From: Nocardia inohanensis NBRC 100128
Lineage (GTDB): Bacteria > Actinomycetota > Actinomycetes > Mycobacteriales > Mycobacteriaceae
Reading direction: 5' to 3'
Assembly (NCBI RefSeq): GCF_001612945.1
Contig: NZ_BDBK01000001.1
Span: forward strand, 744,001-808,000
DNA length: 64,000 bases
In this document: positions 18,588 through 27,324 of the stretch, one piece after another
How positions within the stretch are numbered: the stretch's first letter is position 1
How the letters are laid out: the number at the start of each line of letters is the position of its first letter
Position numbers and translations under genes: made by a program
Notes under the pieces: generated by a model
What the model was told of the DNA's origin: nothing
Database searches by the model: none
What the model saw: the letters and a program-made list of their open reading frames with translations, nothing else

Positions 18588-19666
18588 TGACCATTCTCGA
18601 AAACCCGCTCGTCGGAACCGATCTCGGGCTCACCGGCCTGTCCGGCGTGCCCACCACCGACCGGCCGCAGAAAGCCAAGGACTACACCACCGATCAAGAG
18701 GTGCGCTGGTGCCCCGGCTGCGGTGACTACGTCATCCTCGCCACCGTGCGCGGATTCCTGGCCGAACTCGGCCTCGAACGCGAGAACCTGATGTTCGTCT
18801 CCGGGATCGGCTGCTCGAGCCGGTTCCCGTATTACCTGGAGGCGTACGGGATTCACTCGATCCACGGGCGCGCACCGGCCATCGCCACCGGTATGGCGGT
18901 GACCCGTCCCGACCTGTCGGTCTGGGTGGTGACCGGTGACGGCGACGCGCTGTCCATCGGCGGCAATCACCTCATCCACGCGCTGCGCCGCAATGTGAAC
19001 ATGACAATCCTGTTGTTCAACAACCGGATCTACGGTCTCACCAAAGGCCAGTACTCACCCACCTCCGAAACCGGCAAGGTCACCAAATCCACCCCCATGG
19101 GTTCGGTCGACCACCCCTTCAACACCCTCTCGATCGCCCTGGGCGCCGAAGCCACCTTCGCCGCCCGCGCCCTCGACTCCGACCGCGCCGGCCTCAACGA
19201 AGTACTGCGCGCCGCCGCCGAACACCGCGGCACCTCCTTCGTCGAAATCCTCCAGGACTGCCCCATCTTCAACGACGGCTCCTTCGACGCCCTCCGCCGC
19301 GAGAACGCCGAATCCCACCTCATCCGCCTGCACCACGGCCGGCCCATCCGCTTCGGCGCCGACAACGAATTCGCCGTCGTCCGAAGCGGTTTCGGCCTCC
19401 GCGTAGCAGACACCGGCACCGTCGCCGAATCCGACATCGTCATTCACGACGCCTACAGCGACGACCCCGAATACGCCTACGCCCTCTCCCGCCTCTCCGA
19501 CCAGGACCTCTCCCGCGTAGTGACGGGCGTCTTCCGCAGTGTCACCCGCCCCACCTACGACGACGGCGTCCGCGCCCAACTCGAAACCGCGGCCGAGGCC
19601 GAACCGGTAACCGAGAACTCCCTGCAATCCCTGCTCACCGGCCCCGAAACCTGGACGGTCAGCTGA
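18587..19666 (+). CDS. korB: 2-oxoglutarate:ferredoxin oxidoreductase, beta subunit
   Basis: 359 aa, thiamine-diphosphate-binding subunit. RWCPGCGDYVIL holds the cluster-ligand cysteines, GIGCSSRFPYYLEAYGIHSIHGRAPAIATG is the family signature, and GDGDALSIGGNH plus NNRIYGLTKGQYSPTS form the ThDP/Mg site. ATG at 18587 overlaps the korA stop; an in-frame GTG one codon earlier is also possible. The second half of the gene uses strongly C-ending codons, a trend continuing into the next gene. Confidence 0.95.
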   Translation: MTILENPLVGTDLGLTGLSGVPTTDRPQKAKDYTTDQEVRWCPGCGDYVILATVRGFLAELGLERENLMFVSGIGCSSRFPYYLEAYGIHSIHGRAPAIATGMAVTRPDLSVWVVTGDGDALSIGGNHLIHALRRNVNMTILLFNNRIYGLTKGQYSPTSETGKVTKSTPMGSVDHPFNTLSIALGAEATFAARALDSDRAGLNEVLRAAAEHRGTSFVEILQDCPIFNDGSFDALRRENAESHLIRLHHGRPIRFGADNEFAVVRSGFGLRVADTGTVAESDIVIHDAYSDDPEYAYALSRLSDQDLSRVVTGVFRSVTRPTYDDGVRAQLETAAEAEPVTENSLQSLLTGPETWTVS

Positions 19667-19721
19667 CGTTTCAATTCCGCGGCTACGGTCGGCACGCCGC
19701 TCGACGAACGGACCGCACACG

Positions 19722-20516
19722 ATGAAAGTCCCCCGCGGCGAAGGACTGTTCGCGGGCACCGCCTGGCATTACGCGCGCTACCGACCGGGCTACCCGCAAG
19801 CCTTCCTCGACGACCTGATCCACCACCTGCATCTCACCGGCCCCAGCCGCCTCCTCGATCTAGGTTGCGGGACAGGCCAATTGACCCTCCCACTCGCACC
19901 CCACGTCACCGAAGCGGTCGGCATGGACCCCGAACCTGAAATGCTCAGCGAAGCCGCCCGGCAAGCGAACAACCTCGGCCTCACCAATGTGGTTTGGGTA
20001 AAAGGCAATTCAGCCGACCTCCCCGCCGATCCAGCTCACTTCACCCACGTCACCATGGGCCGCTCATTCCACTGGATGCATCGAGACCAAGTCCTCACCG
20101 CTCTCGACGAAATGGTCGACCCCGCCGGCACCCTGATCATCGCCAACGACAGCTGCCTGGTCTGCCCGTCCACCCCCTGGCAGCAAGCCATCGAGGACAT
20201 CCAACGCCGCTTCCTCCCACCGGACCACCAGCACGGACCGGCTCCCACAGCCACTCCCGATCGCACCCACGAACAAGTCCTGGCCGATTCACCCTTCCCC
20301 CGCGTGAATCGACGACTCTACGAATTCCAACGCCCCTGGACCCTCGAACAAGCCCTCGGCTACCTCTACTCGACCTCCCTACCCCTCCTCGAACTACTAG
20401 GTGACCGTCGCCCCGCCTTCGAAGCCACCCTCACCGACACCCTCCTCACCATCGAACCCACCGGCCACTTCACCGAGCCCGTCACGCTGGAGGTCCTGAC
20501 AGCCACCAGGACTTGA
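19722..20516 (+). CDS. class I SAM-dependent methyltransferase
   Basis: 264 aa. Motif I LLDLGCGTGQLTLPLA at about 44-59 binds S-adenosylmethionine, and the acidic end of strand 2 is MDPEPEML. An N-terminal lead (FAGTAWHYARYRPGYP) is common in Methyltransf_11-type proteins. The RSFHWM stretch is typical of trans-aconitate/ubiquinone-type methyltransferases. Substrate unknown. Codons are markedly C-ending and richer in A than those of the following gene, which favours G. No operon partner is evident: the gap to korB is 55 nt and the next gene starts 61 nt on. Confidence 0.75.
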   Translation: MKVPRGEGLFAGTAWHYARYRPGYPQAFLDDLIHHLHLTGPSRLLDLGCGTGQLTLPLAPHVTEAVGMDPEPEMLSEAARQANNLGLTNVVWVKGNSADLPADPAHFTHVTMGRSFHWMHRDQVLTALDEMVDPAGTLIIANDSCLVCPSTPWQQAIEDIQRRFLPPDHQHGPAPTATPDRTHEQVLADSPFPRVNRRLYEFQRPWTLEQALGYLYSTSLPLLELLGDRRPAFEATLTDTLLTIEPTGHFTEPVTLEVLTATRT

Positions 20517-20577
20517 AGCCGGATCAGCGTCTCGCCGGCCACCCCACCCGGTTGGACGGGGCGCGCACACTGGAGTT

Positions 20578-21582
20578 ATGGACCCTGTCGTCGCTTTGCG
20601 TCAGATCGCGTTCTACAAGGATCGTGCCCGGGAGGAGGCCAGGCGGGTTATGGCCTATCGGAACGCTGCCGACATTGTGGAGCGGTTGGATGTGGGGGAG
20701 CGGGAGCGGTTGGGGGCTTCCAATGGGTGGCAGTCGTTGCGGGGGATCGGGCCTAAGACGGCGGAGGTGATCGCGCAGGCTTGGGCGGGGCGGGAGCCGG
20801 ATGTGCTGGTGGCTTTGCGGGGTGCGGCCGGGGATTTGGGGGGTGGGGGGATGCGGGCGGCGCTGAAGGGGGATTTGCATGTTCATTCGAATTGGTCGGA
20901 TGGGTCGGCGCCGATTGCGGAGATGATGGGGGCGGCCCGTGAGTTGGGGCATGAGTACTGTGCGCTGACCGATCATTCGCCGCGGCTGACGGTGGCCAAT
21001 GGGTTGTCGCCGCAGCGGCTGCGGGAGCAACTCGAGGTGATCGATGGGTTGCGGGAGCAGTTCGCGCCGATGCGGATTCTTACCGGGATCGAGGTCGACA
21101 TTCTCGATGACGGGTCGCTCGATCAGGAACCTGAGCTGCTGGAGCGGCTCGACGTCGTGGTGGCTAGCGTGCACTCGAAGTTGAAGATGGATGCGGCTGC
21201 GATGACGAAGCGGATGGTTGCGGCGGTGGCGAATCCGCATACGGATGTGCTCGGGCATTGCACGGGGCGGCTGGTGGAGGGGGGCCGGGGGACACGGGCC
21301 GAGTCGCAGTTCGATGCGGAGCGGGTGTTCACGGCGTGCCGGGAGTACGGGACGGCTGTGGAGATCAATTCGAGGCCGGAGCGGCGGGATCCGCCGACGC
21401 GGTTGCTGAAACTGGCGCTGGAGATCGGGTGCGACTTCGCGATCGACACCGACGCGCACGCGCCGGGGCAGCTCGACTTCCTCGGGTACGGCGCACAGCG
21501 GGCCATGGACAACGGGGTGCCGGTCGAACGGGTGGTCAATACCTGGGCGGTGGACGAGCTGCTGGCCTGGACCGCGAGTTGA
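20578..21582 (+). CDS. HhH + PHP-domain phosphoesterase (PolX-like without polymerase)
   Basis: 334 aa. The N-terminal ~85 residues contain a helix-hairpin-helix (LRGIGPKTAEVIAQAW). The PHP domain then runs from LKGDLHVHSNWSDGS (metal-binding HxH) through LTDHSPR, TGIEVDI, ASVHSKL, GHCTGR and IDTDAHAPGQL, so all expected metal ligands appear present. The order matches the 3' part of bacterial PolX, but the nucleotidyltransferase palm is absent. It may be a nuclease or phosphatase acting on DNA or a sugar phosphate. Codon use is strongly G-ending. Confidence 0.75.
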   Translation: MDPVVALRQIAFYKDRAREEARRVMAYRNAADIVERLDVGERERLGASNGWQSLRGIGPKTAEVIAQAWAGREPDVLVALRGAAGDLGGGGMRAALKGDLHVHSNWSDGSAPIAEMMGAARELGHEYCALTDHSPRLTVANGLSPQRLREQLEVIDGLREQFAPMRILTGIEVDILDDGSLDQEPELLERLDVVVASVHSKLKMDAAAMTKRMVAAVANPHTDVLGHCTGRLVEGGRGTRAESQFDAERVFTACREYGTAVEINSRPERRDPPTRLLKLALEIGCDFAIDTDAHAPGQLDFLGYGAQRAMDNGVPVERVVNTWAVDELLAWTAS

Positions 21583-21615
21583 CCGGAATGGTTGGGGCGC
21601 AGGGGATTCGCGCCG

Positions 21616-21759
21616 TCAGGTGACCACTTTGCCGATGAGCGTGATGATCACCAGGATGCCTGCCACGATGACGACGGCTTCATGCCCTGCCGACCGGGCA
21701 TAGTCGAAAACCGATGCTGTTACGAGAACCGTGATCACCAGGAACAGCAGGTGCTTCAC
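21616..21759 (-). CDS. 47-aa two-helix membrane protein
   Basis: Begins GTG with AAGGG about 8 nt upstream and ends TGA. The product starts MKHLLFLVITVLVTA and ends VAGILVIITLIGKVVT: two hydrophobic helices separated by a short polar loop (FDYARSAGHE). No frame disruption occurs, and a plausible ribosome site decides the start; an upstream in-frame GTG would add six residues but lacks one. It stands alone between the PHP gene (convergent) and the acyltransferase gene. Function unknown; it could be a small membrane regulator. Confidence 0.55.
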   Translation of the reverse strand: MKHLLFLVITVLVTASVFDYARSAGHEAVVIVAGILVIITLIGKVVT

Positions 21760-21872
21760 GGGATAACCCTTGACCACCTACCGATTATGGATCACTGATT
21801 CGCCTGCGCCCCAAACGATCTCGTGATGTGGCAGGGAACGGCCGCCGCAGGGGCAGTGCATCGGCGGTAGTG

Positions 21873-23126
21873 TCAGGCGCGCGGTTTCGGACGGGCGAAG
21901 CGGCGCATGATCGGCAGGTCGACCCAGTGGTACAGCGCCGCCGCGATCGCGGTCGCGACGACCAGGCTCAGCAACGCGAATCCGGCCCAGCCCAGGATCC
22001 CGAACTGCTTGCCGCCGATCAGGTATCGGGTCACCACCACCATGACCGGGAACTGGATCAGGTAGAAGGCGAAGGACACATTGCCCAGCCACACCATGCG
22101 CGGATGCGAATTCAGGCCGCGGATGCCCGCCAGGTCACGGGCCGCCAGCGTCGCCACCACCGCCGTCATCGGGGCCAGCAGCAGCACCGACATCTTGTAG
22201 TTCACCGGCACCACCCAGGTCGCGGCGTACGCGACGACCAAAGCCAGCAACGGCCAGGTCATGCGCGTATTGCGCCAACGACCCTCGAGCACCATCCGCG
22301 CGGCCAGCACGCCCAGGAAGAACTCCGGCAGTCGCGAGAGCGGGAAGGTGTAGCTGAGCCAATACGACAGCGACACCGGGATATTCGGCTGCACGAACCA
22401 GGCGGGGGAGGCGTGCAGTTCGTAGTAGGGCGAGTTGTCGCCCGGAACCAGCCGGGGCGCAAAGGCATTCGCGATGCCCTTCGGTCCGTCCACCCACAGG
22501 AAGTACGCCGTGTGCAGCGCCACGATACCGAGCATGAGCACGCCCATCGCCAGCAGCAGCCGCCGGGTCGGGATGCGCATGACGAGCGGCAGGATCAGCG
22601 GAAAGCTCAGGTAGAAAAGCATTTCCGCGGCCAGTGACCAGGCGGGCACGTTCAGCCCGCCGACGGTGGTCGACTTCGGTACCCAGGTGTGCACCAGCAG
22701 CAGGTTCGGCACCCACACGATCAGCCGGGACAGCGGCACGCTCGCCACCACGATGAACGCGGCCGCCGCCAGCAGATGGGTCGGATAGATCTTCAGCACT
22801 CGCCGGCGATAGAACCCGGTCACCGACATGCCGGGCTTGAACGACCAGTAGATGATGAACCCGGAAAGCACGAAGAAGAAGGTGACACCCGCCGCGCCCA
22901 GCTGCATCGGAATCCACTGGTGGATGTGGCGGAACAGCTCCGACTTCTGGAACGGATAGACCGGCAGGAAAACCAAGGCGTGCAACACGAATACCGCGAA
23001 CGCCGCCCACCAGCGCGCGCCGGTCAGCGACGGCAGCGCGGGGCGGGACGACGTGGCGGGCCGCTCCGCCGGGGCCACAGTGCTGCGCTGGCCGGCCGAT
23101 GCGGCCGCCTCGGGAGTGATGGTCAT
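21873..23126 (-). CDS. membrane acyltransferase family 3 (OafA-like)
   Basis: 417 aa with about ten membrane helices. N-terminal SLTGARWWAAFAVFVLHAL includes the conserved His of acyltransferase-3 proteins, followed by FFFVLSGFIIYWSFKPG and FYRRRVLKIYP with the conserved Arg residues. The family transfers acetyl or other acyl groups to surface glycans and lipids. Its start overlaps the stop of an SGNH hydrolase gene (ATGA), and AT3-SGNH pairing is a known functional unit, though usually as a fusion. The acceptor is unknown. Confidence 0.85.
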   Translation of the reverse strand: MTITPEAAASAGQRSTVAPAERPATSSRPALPSLTGARWWAAFAVFVLHALVFLPVYPFQKSELFRHIHQWIPMQLGAAGVTFFFVLSGFIIYWSFKPGMSVTGFYRRRVLKIYPTHLLAAAAFIVVASVPLSRLIVWVPNLLLVHTWVPKSTTVGGLNVPAWSLAAEMLFYLSFPLILPLVMRIPTRRLLLAMGVLMLGIVALHTAYFLWVDGPKGIANAFAPRLVPGDNSPYYELHASPAWFVQPNIPVSLSYWLSYTFPLSRLPEFFLGVLAARMVLEGRWRNTRMTWPLLALVVAYAATWVVPVNYKMSVLLLAPMTAVVATLAARDLAGIRGLNSHPRMVWLGNVSFAFYLIQFPVMVVVTRYLIGGKQFGILGWAGFALLSLVVATAIAAALYHWVDLPIMRRFARPKPRA

Positions 23127-24040
23127 CGCCCATACCGTTCTTCGAGTGCCTTGGCGACCACCGCGTCACCGGCGGGGGAGGGGTGGAAAGGCAGGCCGTC
23201 GATCTTGCCGCCCGGCGAGAACACCCCGTTCACCCACGGCTCCGCCGAGCACAGCCCGTGCCCGGCCGTCAGCGCGCGCGCATCGAGGAATTCGAGGTTC
23301 AGTCGTTGCGCCGCTTCACGTTGCGCGGCATCGATCCGGTTGAAGGATTCGACGATGGTCCGCCCGCGCGGCTGCACGAACGGCACGAAACCGAAGAAGT
23401 CGAGGCAGACCGCGTCCGCGGTGGACTGCACCACCTCCGGGTAGCCGACCAGCACGATGCGCGCATTGGGTGCGTAATACCGGATGTAGGTCACCACATT
23501 GCGGATCCGGTCGGCGTAGGCCGCGCCCGAGATGGTGTGCGAGTCGGGCATGCGCCCGGCGCTGACCGCGTCGGTGTCACACCCGTCCTCCAGGTTGAAC
23601 ACGCAGTCCCGCATGGCATCCCACAGCCGCGTCTGACTGCCGCCCCAGTGGTCGTTGAGCCCGAACTGGATGGTCACCAGCTTGGTTTTGGGCCCGAACG
23701 CGCCCGCCTGGTCGGCCTCGCGGGCCTCCACGGCGAGGGTGTAGCCGGGGCCGGTGTCGATCGAGGCGCCCACACAGGATCGGTCCGCGACCTGGTCGGT
23801 GCCGTGGATGCCCATCAGCCTGCTCAGCTGTGCCGGCCACGCGGTGTCGCCGCGCAGGCAGGTCTGCTGGGCGGCCAGTGGATCCCAGTCGTTGGCGGTG
23901 AACGAATCACCCAGTACGACAAGCTCTTTGCCCCCGGCGGGATCGGCCGCCGCACTTACGCCCCCGGACATGGTGGCCGCGATGGCGACCGCCGCGGCGG
24001 TGGCGCAGAGCGACCGTCCGCCTCGGGTGTGGAACCTCAT
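23123..24040 (-). CDS. secreted SGNH/GDSL hydrolase
   Basis: 305 aa. A signal peptide (about 1-32, cleavage after an Ala-rich stretch ending GVSAAADP) precedes the catalytic blocks LVVLGDSFTANDW (Ser), FGLNDHWGG (Gly/Asn) and GLPFHPSPAGDAVV (Asp/His). It is an esterase or acyl-transfer partner acting outside the membrane. Translationally coupled (ATGA) to the downstream acyltransferase-3 gene, so the pair likely modifies the same envelope glycan or lipid. Confidence 0.85.
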   Translation of the reverse strand: MRFHTRGGRSLCATAAAVAIAATMSGGVSAAADPAGGKELVVLGDSFTANDWDPLAAQQTCLRGDTAWPAQLSRLMGIHGTDQVADRSCVGASIDTGPGYTLAVEAREADQAGAFGPKTKLVTIQFGLNDHWGGSQTRLWDAMRDCVFNLEDGCDTDAVSAGRMPDSHTISGAAYADRIRNVVTYIRYYAPNARIVLVGYPEVVQSTADAVCLDFFGFVPFVQPRGRTIVESFNRIDAAQREAAQRLNLEFLDARALTAGHGLCSAEPWVNGVFSPGGKIDGLPFHPSPAGDAVVAKALEERYGR

Positions 24041-24174
24041 CTAACCTCGAATCGCATATTGAACGGCGAGCGTTTCACTTCGCGGGAGTGTACATAGCGC
24101 TCGCCGCCCGCGGGCCGAATCCGCACAAGCCGTCAAAGGCCGGGGCATTCGCTGGAATCGAGGGCAGACAGTAC

Positions 24175-24200
24175 GGCCCCGGTCCGATCGGACCGGGGCC
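24175..24200 (-). terminator. hairpin terminator of the metallopeptidase gene
   Basis: GGCCCCGGTCC and GGACCGGGGCC form a perfect 11-bp stem with loop GATC, 17 nt past the stop codon. No T-tract follows. Confidence 0.6.
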
Positions 24201-24217
24201 ATAGGGAGACGGTGTGC

Positions 24218-25141
24218 TCAGCGCAGCGCGGTCGGATTGTTCAGATCGCGCGCATTATAGGTGTCGCAGGATTTGACCTGGCCGGTCTTGTACCCGGCGA
24301 GGAACCACTTCTGCCGCTGCTCGGACGAACCGTGCGTCCAGCCCTCCGGATTCACGCGCCCCGTGGACGCCTTCTGGATGCGGTCGTCGCCCACCGCGGA
24401 GGCGGCCGAGAGCGCATCGCGAATATCGTTCTCGGACAACGTCTTCAAGAACGGAGTGTTGCTTCCCGGTGCGGGGAGCTTATCGGCGTAATAGGCCCAG
24501 ACGCCCGCGTAGCAGTCGGCCTGGAGCTCGGTGCGGACGGCGCCGGACTCCGGTCCCTGCGGATCACGCTGGGCGCGATTGATATCGCCGAGCAGGTTCT
24601 GGATGTGATGGCCGAACTCGTGCGCCACCACGTACTCCTGCGCCAGCGGCCCGCCGCTCGCACCGAACCGATCCTTGAGTTCCTGGAAGAAACTCGTATC
24701 GAAGTAGGCGGTGGTGTCCGCGGGGCAGTAGAACGGACCGACCGCCGAGGTGGCCCGGCCGCATCCGGTGCTCACCGCGCCGGAGAACAGCACCACCTTC
24801 GGATCCACGTATTTGCGATTGGTCTGCTTCGGCAGTTCCGTGCCCCAGACATTGTCGAGGCTCTGCACGGTGAGAATGACGCGGCAGTCGACGTACTTGT
24901 TGGCGTCGGCGCCGGTCTTGCAATGATCGGGAGTAGTGGTGCCCTGCTGTGACGTATTGCCGTCGGCCCCGGTGAACTGGCCGAGAATCGAACCCGGGTC
25001 GCCGCCGAGCAGCAGGGAGACCACGAGTGCCACCAGACCGAGCGCACCGCCTCCGAGTACCAACCCGCCGCCCATACCCGGTCCGCCACTGCCGCCACTG
25101 ACCCGGTCCGGGTCGATTTGCAGGCCCTCGTTGAAGGTCAT
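24218..25141 (-). CDS. neutral zinc metallopeptidase, YpfJ family
   Basis: 307 aa from the ATG in MTFNEGLQID. A Gly-rich linker and one membrane helix (about 33-48, LGLVALVVSLLLGG) tether the enzyme. The catalytic domain includes CxxxD-type cysteines and AHEFGHHIQNLLGD (HExxH zinc site), followed by ELQADCYAGVWA with the third ligand. In M. tuberculosis a similar protein (Rv2575) lies close to aspS, as here. Divergent from aspS with ~100 nt between. Substrate unknown. Confidence 0.85.
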   Translation of the reverse strand: MTFNEGLQIDPDRVSGGSGGPGMGGGLVLGGGALGLVALVVSLLLGGDPGSILGQFTGADGNTSQQGTTTPDHCKTGADANKYVDCRVILTVQSLDNVWGTELPKQTNRKYVDPKVVLFSGAVSTGCGRATSAVGPFYCPADTTAYFDTSFFQELKDRFGASGGPLAQEYVVAHEFGHHIQNLLGDINRAQRDPQGPESGAVRTELQADCYAGVWAYYADKLPAPGSNTPFLKTLSENDIRDALSAASAVGDDRIQKASTGRVNPEGWTHGSSEQRQKWFLAGYKTGQVKSCDTYNARDLNNPTALR

Positions 25142-25242
25142 GGCTATCACTGTGACATGGGCGAGTGGATATCGGTTTCCACTCGGGGAACGTGTCTCAC
25201 TACGATAGGTTCCGCATCCCGCAATCCATCGAAAGGAATACC

Positions 25243-27036
25243 GTGCTGCGCACCCACTTGGCAGGTTCGCTGCGAAGCGAGCACGCCGGTCAGACCGTCA
25301 CCCTCACCGGCTGGGTGGCTCGGCGGCGAGACCACGGTGGCGTCATCTTCATCGATTTGCGTGATGCGTCCGGTGTTTCGCAGGCCGTGTTCCGGGAGGG
25401 CGTGCCCGCCGAGCAGGCGCACAAGCTGCGCAACGAGTTCGTGGTGAAGGTCACCGGCGTGGTCGAGAACCGCCCGGCCGGTTCCGAGAACCCGAACCTG
25501 CCGACCGGCGCCATCGAGGTCAATGTGACCGAGCTCGAGGTGCTGAACGAGGCCGCGCCGCTGCCGTTCCAGCTCGACGACGAACCCGGCGAGGAAGCCC
25601 GCCTCAAGTACCGCTACCTGGACCTGCGCCGCGAAGGCCCCGCCCACGCGATCCGGCTGCGCTCCAAGGTCAATGCCGCCGCCCGCGAGGTGCTGGCCAA
25701 GCATGCTTTCGTCGAGGTCGAGACCCCGACCATGACGCGCTCCACCCCCGAAGGCGCGCGCGACTTCCTGGTGCCGGCGCGTTTGCAGCCGGGCAAGTTC
25801 TACGCCCTGCCGCAGTCGCCGCAGCTGTTCAAGCAGCTGCTGATGGTCGGCGGCATCGAGCGCTACTACCAGATCGCGCGCTGCTACCGCGACGAGGACT
25901 TCCGCGCCGACCGGCAGCCCGAGTTCACCCAGCTCGACATCGAGATGAGCTTCGTCGAGCAGGAAGATGTGATCCTGCTGGCCGAGGACATCCTGGCCGC
26001 GCTGTGGAAGCTGGTCGGCTACGAGATCAAGACGCCGATCGCGCACATGACCTACGCCGATGCCATGCGGCGCTTCGGTTCCGACAAGCCGGACCTGCGG
26101 TTCGGGGTCGAGATCACCGAAATGATGGAGTACTTCAAGGAGACTCCGTTCCGGGTGTTCCAGTCCCCCTACGTCGGCGCGGTCGTGATGCCCGGCGGCG
26201 CCTCGCAGCCGCGGCGTCAGCTCGACGCCTGGCAGGACTGGGCCAAGCAGCGCGGCGCGAAGGGCCTGGCCTACATCCTGTTCAACGAGGACGGCACCCT
26301 CGGCGGCCCGGTCGCCAAGAACCTGTCCGACACCGAGCGCGAGGGTCTGGCCAAGCAGGTCGGCGCGAACCCCGGCGACTGTGTGTTCTTCGCCGCCGGC
26401 GACGCCAAGTCCAGCCGCGCGATCCTGGGCGCGGCGCGTGGTGAGATCGCCCGCAAGTGCGGTCTCATCGACGAGAACGACTGGGCGTTCGTGTGGATCG
26501 TCGACGCCCCCATGTTCGAGCCGGCCGCCGACGCCACCGCGAGCGGCGATGTGGCGCTGGGCCATTCGGCCTGGACCGCGGTGCACCACGCGTTCACCTC
26601 GCCCAAGCCCGAGCACCTGGACACCTTCGACACCGACCCCGGTTCGGCGCTGGCCTACGCCTACGACATCGTCTGCAACGGCAACGAGATCGGTGGCGGT
26701 TCCATCCGTATCCACCGCCGTGACGTGCAGGAACGCGTGTTCAAGGTGATGGGCATCGGCGAAGAGGAGGCTCAGGACAAGTTCGGCTTCCTGCTCGACG
26801 CCTTCTCCTTCGGCGCTCCGCCCATGGGCGGCATCGCCTTCGGCTGGGACCGCATCACCGCCCTGCTGGCCGGGGTCGACTCCATCCGCGAGGTCATCGC
26901 TTTCCCGAAGTCCGGTGGCGGCGTCGACCCGCTCACCGACGCGCCGACTCCGATCACCTTGCAGCAGCGCAACGAAGCGGGGCTGAACGCCAAGCTCGAC
27001 GAGAACGGCGTGCCGCTGCCGCTCGAAAAGAAGTAA
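25243..27036 (+). CDS. aspS: aspartyl-tRNA synthetase (probably Asp/Asn non-discriminating)
   Basis: 597 aa, the bacterial type. The N-terminal OB-fold anticodon-binding domain ([22 protein letters not shown]) is followed by class II motif 2 ([25 protein letters not shown]), the bacterial insertion domain and motif 3 (GIAFGWDRI). Charges tRNA-Asp; in mycobacteria this enzyme also charges tRNA-Asn, but gatCAB genes are not in this window. The GTG at 25243 has GAAAGGA upstream and gives the family's usual N-terminus [10 protein letters not shown]. Confidence 0.95.
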   Translation: MLRTHLAGSLRSEHAGQTVTLTGWVARRRDHGGVIFIDLRDASGVSQAVFREGVPAEQAHKLRNEFVVKVTGVVENRPAGSENPNLPTGAIEVNVTELEVLNEAAPLPFQLDDEPGEEARLKYRYLDLRREGPAHAIRLRSKVNAAAREVLAKHAFVEVETPTMTRSTPEGARDFLVPARLQPGKFYALPQSPQLFKQLLMVGGIERYYQIARCYRDEDFRADRQPEFTQLDIEMSFVEQEDVILLAEDILAALWKLVGYEIKTPIAHMTYADAMRRFGSDKPDLRFGVEITEMMEYFKETPFRVFQSPYVGAVVMPGGASQPRRQLDAWQDWAKQRGAKGLAYILFNEDGTLGGPVAKNLSDTEREGLAKQVGANPGDCVFFAAGDAKSSRAILGAARGEIARKCGLIDENDWAFVWIVDAPMFEPAADATASGDVALGHSAWTAVHHAFTSPKPEHLDTFDTDPGSALAYAYDIVCNGNEIGGGSIRIHRRDVQERVFKVMGIGEEEAQDKFGFLLDAFSFGAPPMGGIAFGWDRITALLAGVDSIREVIAFPKSGGGVDPLTDAPTPITLQQRNEAGLNAKLDENGVPLPLEKK

Positions 27037-27056
27037 CCACCCACCGGGTTCCGGGT

Positions 27057-27090
27057 GGCGCGGTCCGCATCTCGCGATGCCGACCGCGCC
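27057..27090 (+). terminator. hairpin terminator of aspS
   Basis: GGCGCGGTC (27057-27065) pairs with GACCGCGCC (27082-27090), with GCATC/GATGC pairing inside. It begins 20 nt after the aspS stop and is followed by ACACTGGTTTTCG with a short T-run. Confidence 0.65.
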
Positions 27091-27174
27091 ACACTGGTTT
27101 TCGTCCTTTGCGGCCCTGCCGCGTCGCGCTCGGTTTCCGGGCCGCTCGATGTTGCCGCGTCACACTGGTTTTCG
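27084..27174. repeat. pair of 20-bp direct repeats
   Basis: CCGCGCCACACTGGTTTTCG (27084-27103) and CCGCGTCACACTGGTTTTCG (27155-27174) differ at one base and lie 71 bp apart in the aspS/DUF389 gap. The first copy overlaps the right arm and T-run of the aspS terminator. Beyond these the ~290-nt gap holds nothing recognisable. Confidence 0.6.
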
Positions 27175-27324
27175 GCCTGGTCGCGGCGTTGCCGCACCGC
27201 GTCGGCGCTACCCGCCCACGACACCACCGAGTTTCGAGCGTTCCTGATACTTGCTGGTCGGCGGATAGGCTGCACCCTGGTCGATACCGCACGGTATCGA
27301 CGGGCCGCGACCGAAGGGGAACGG

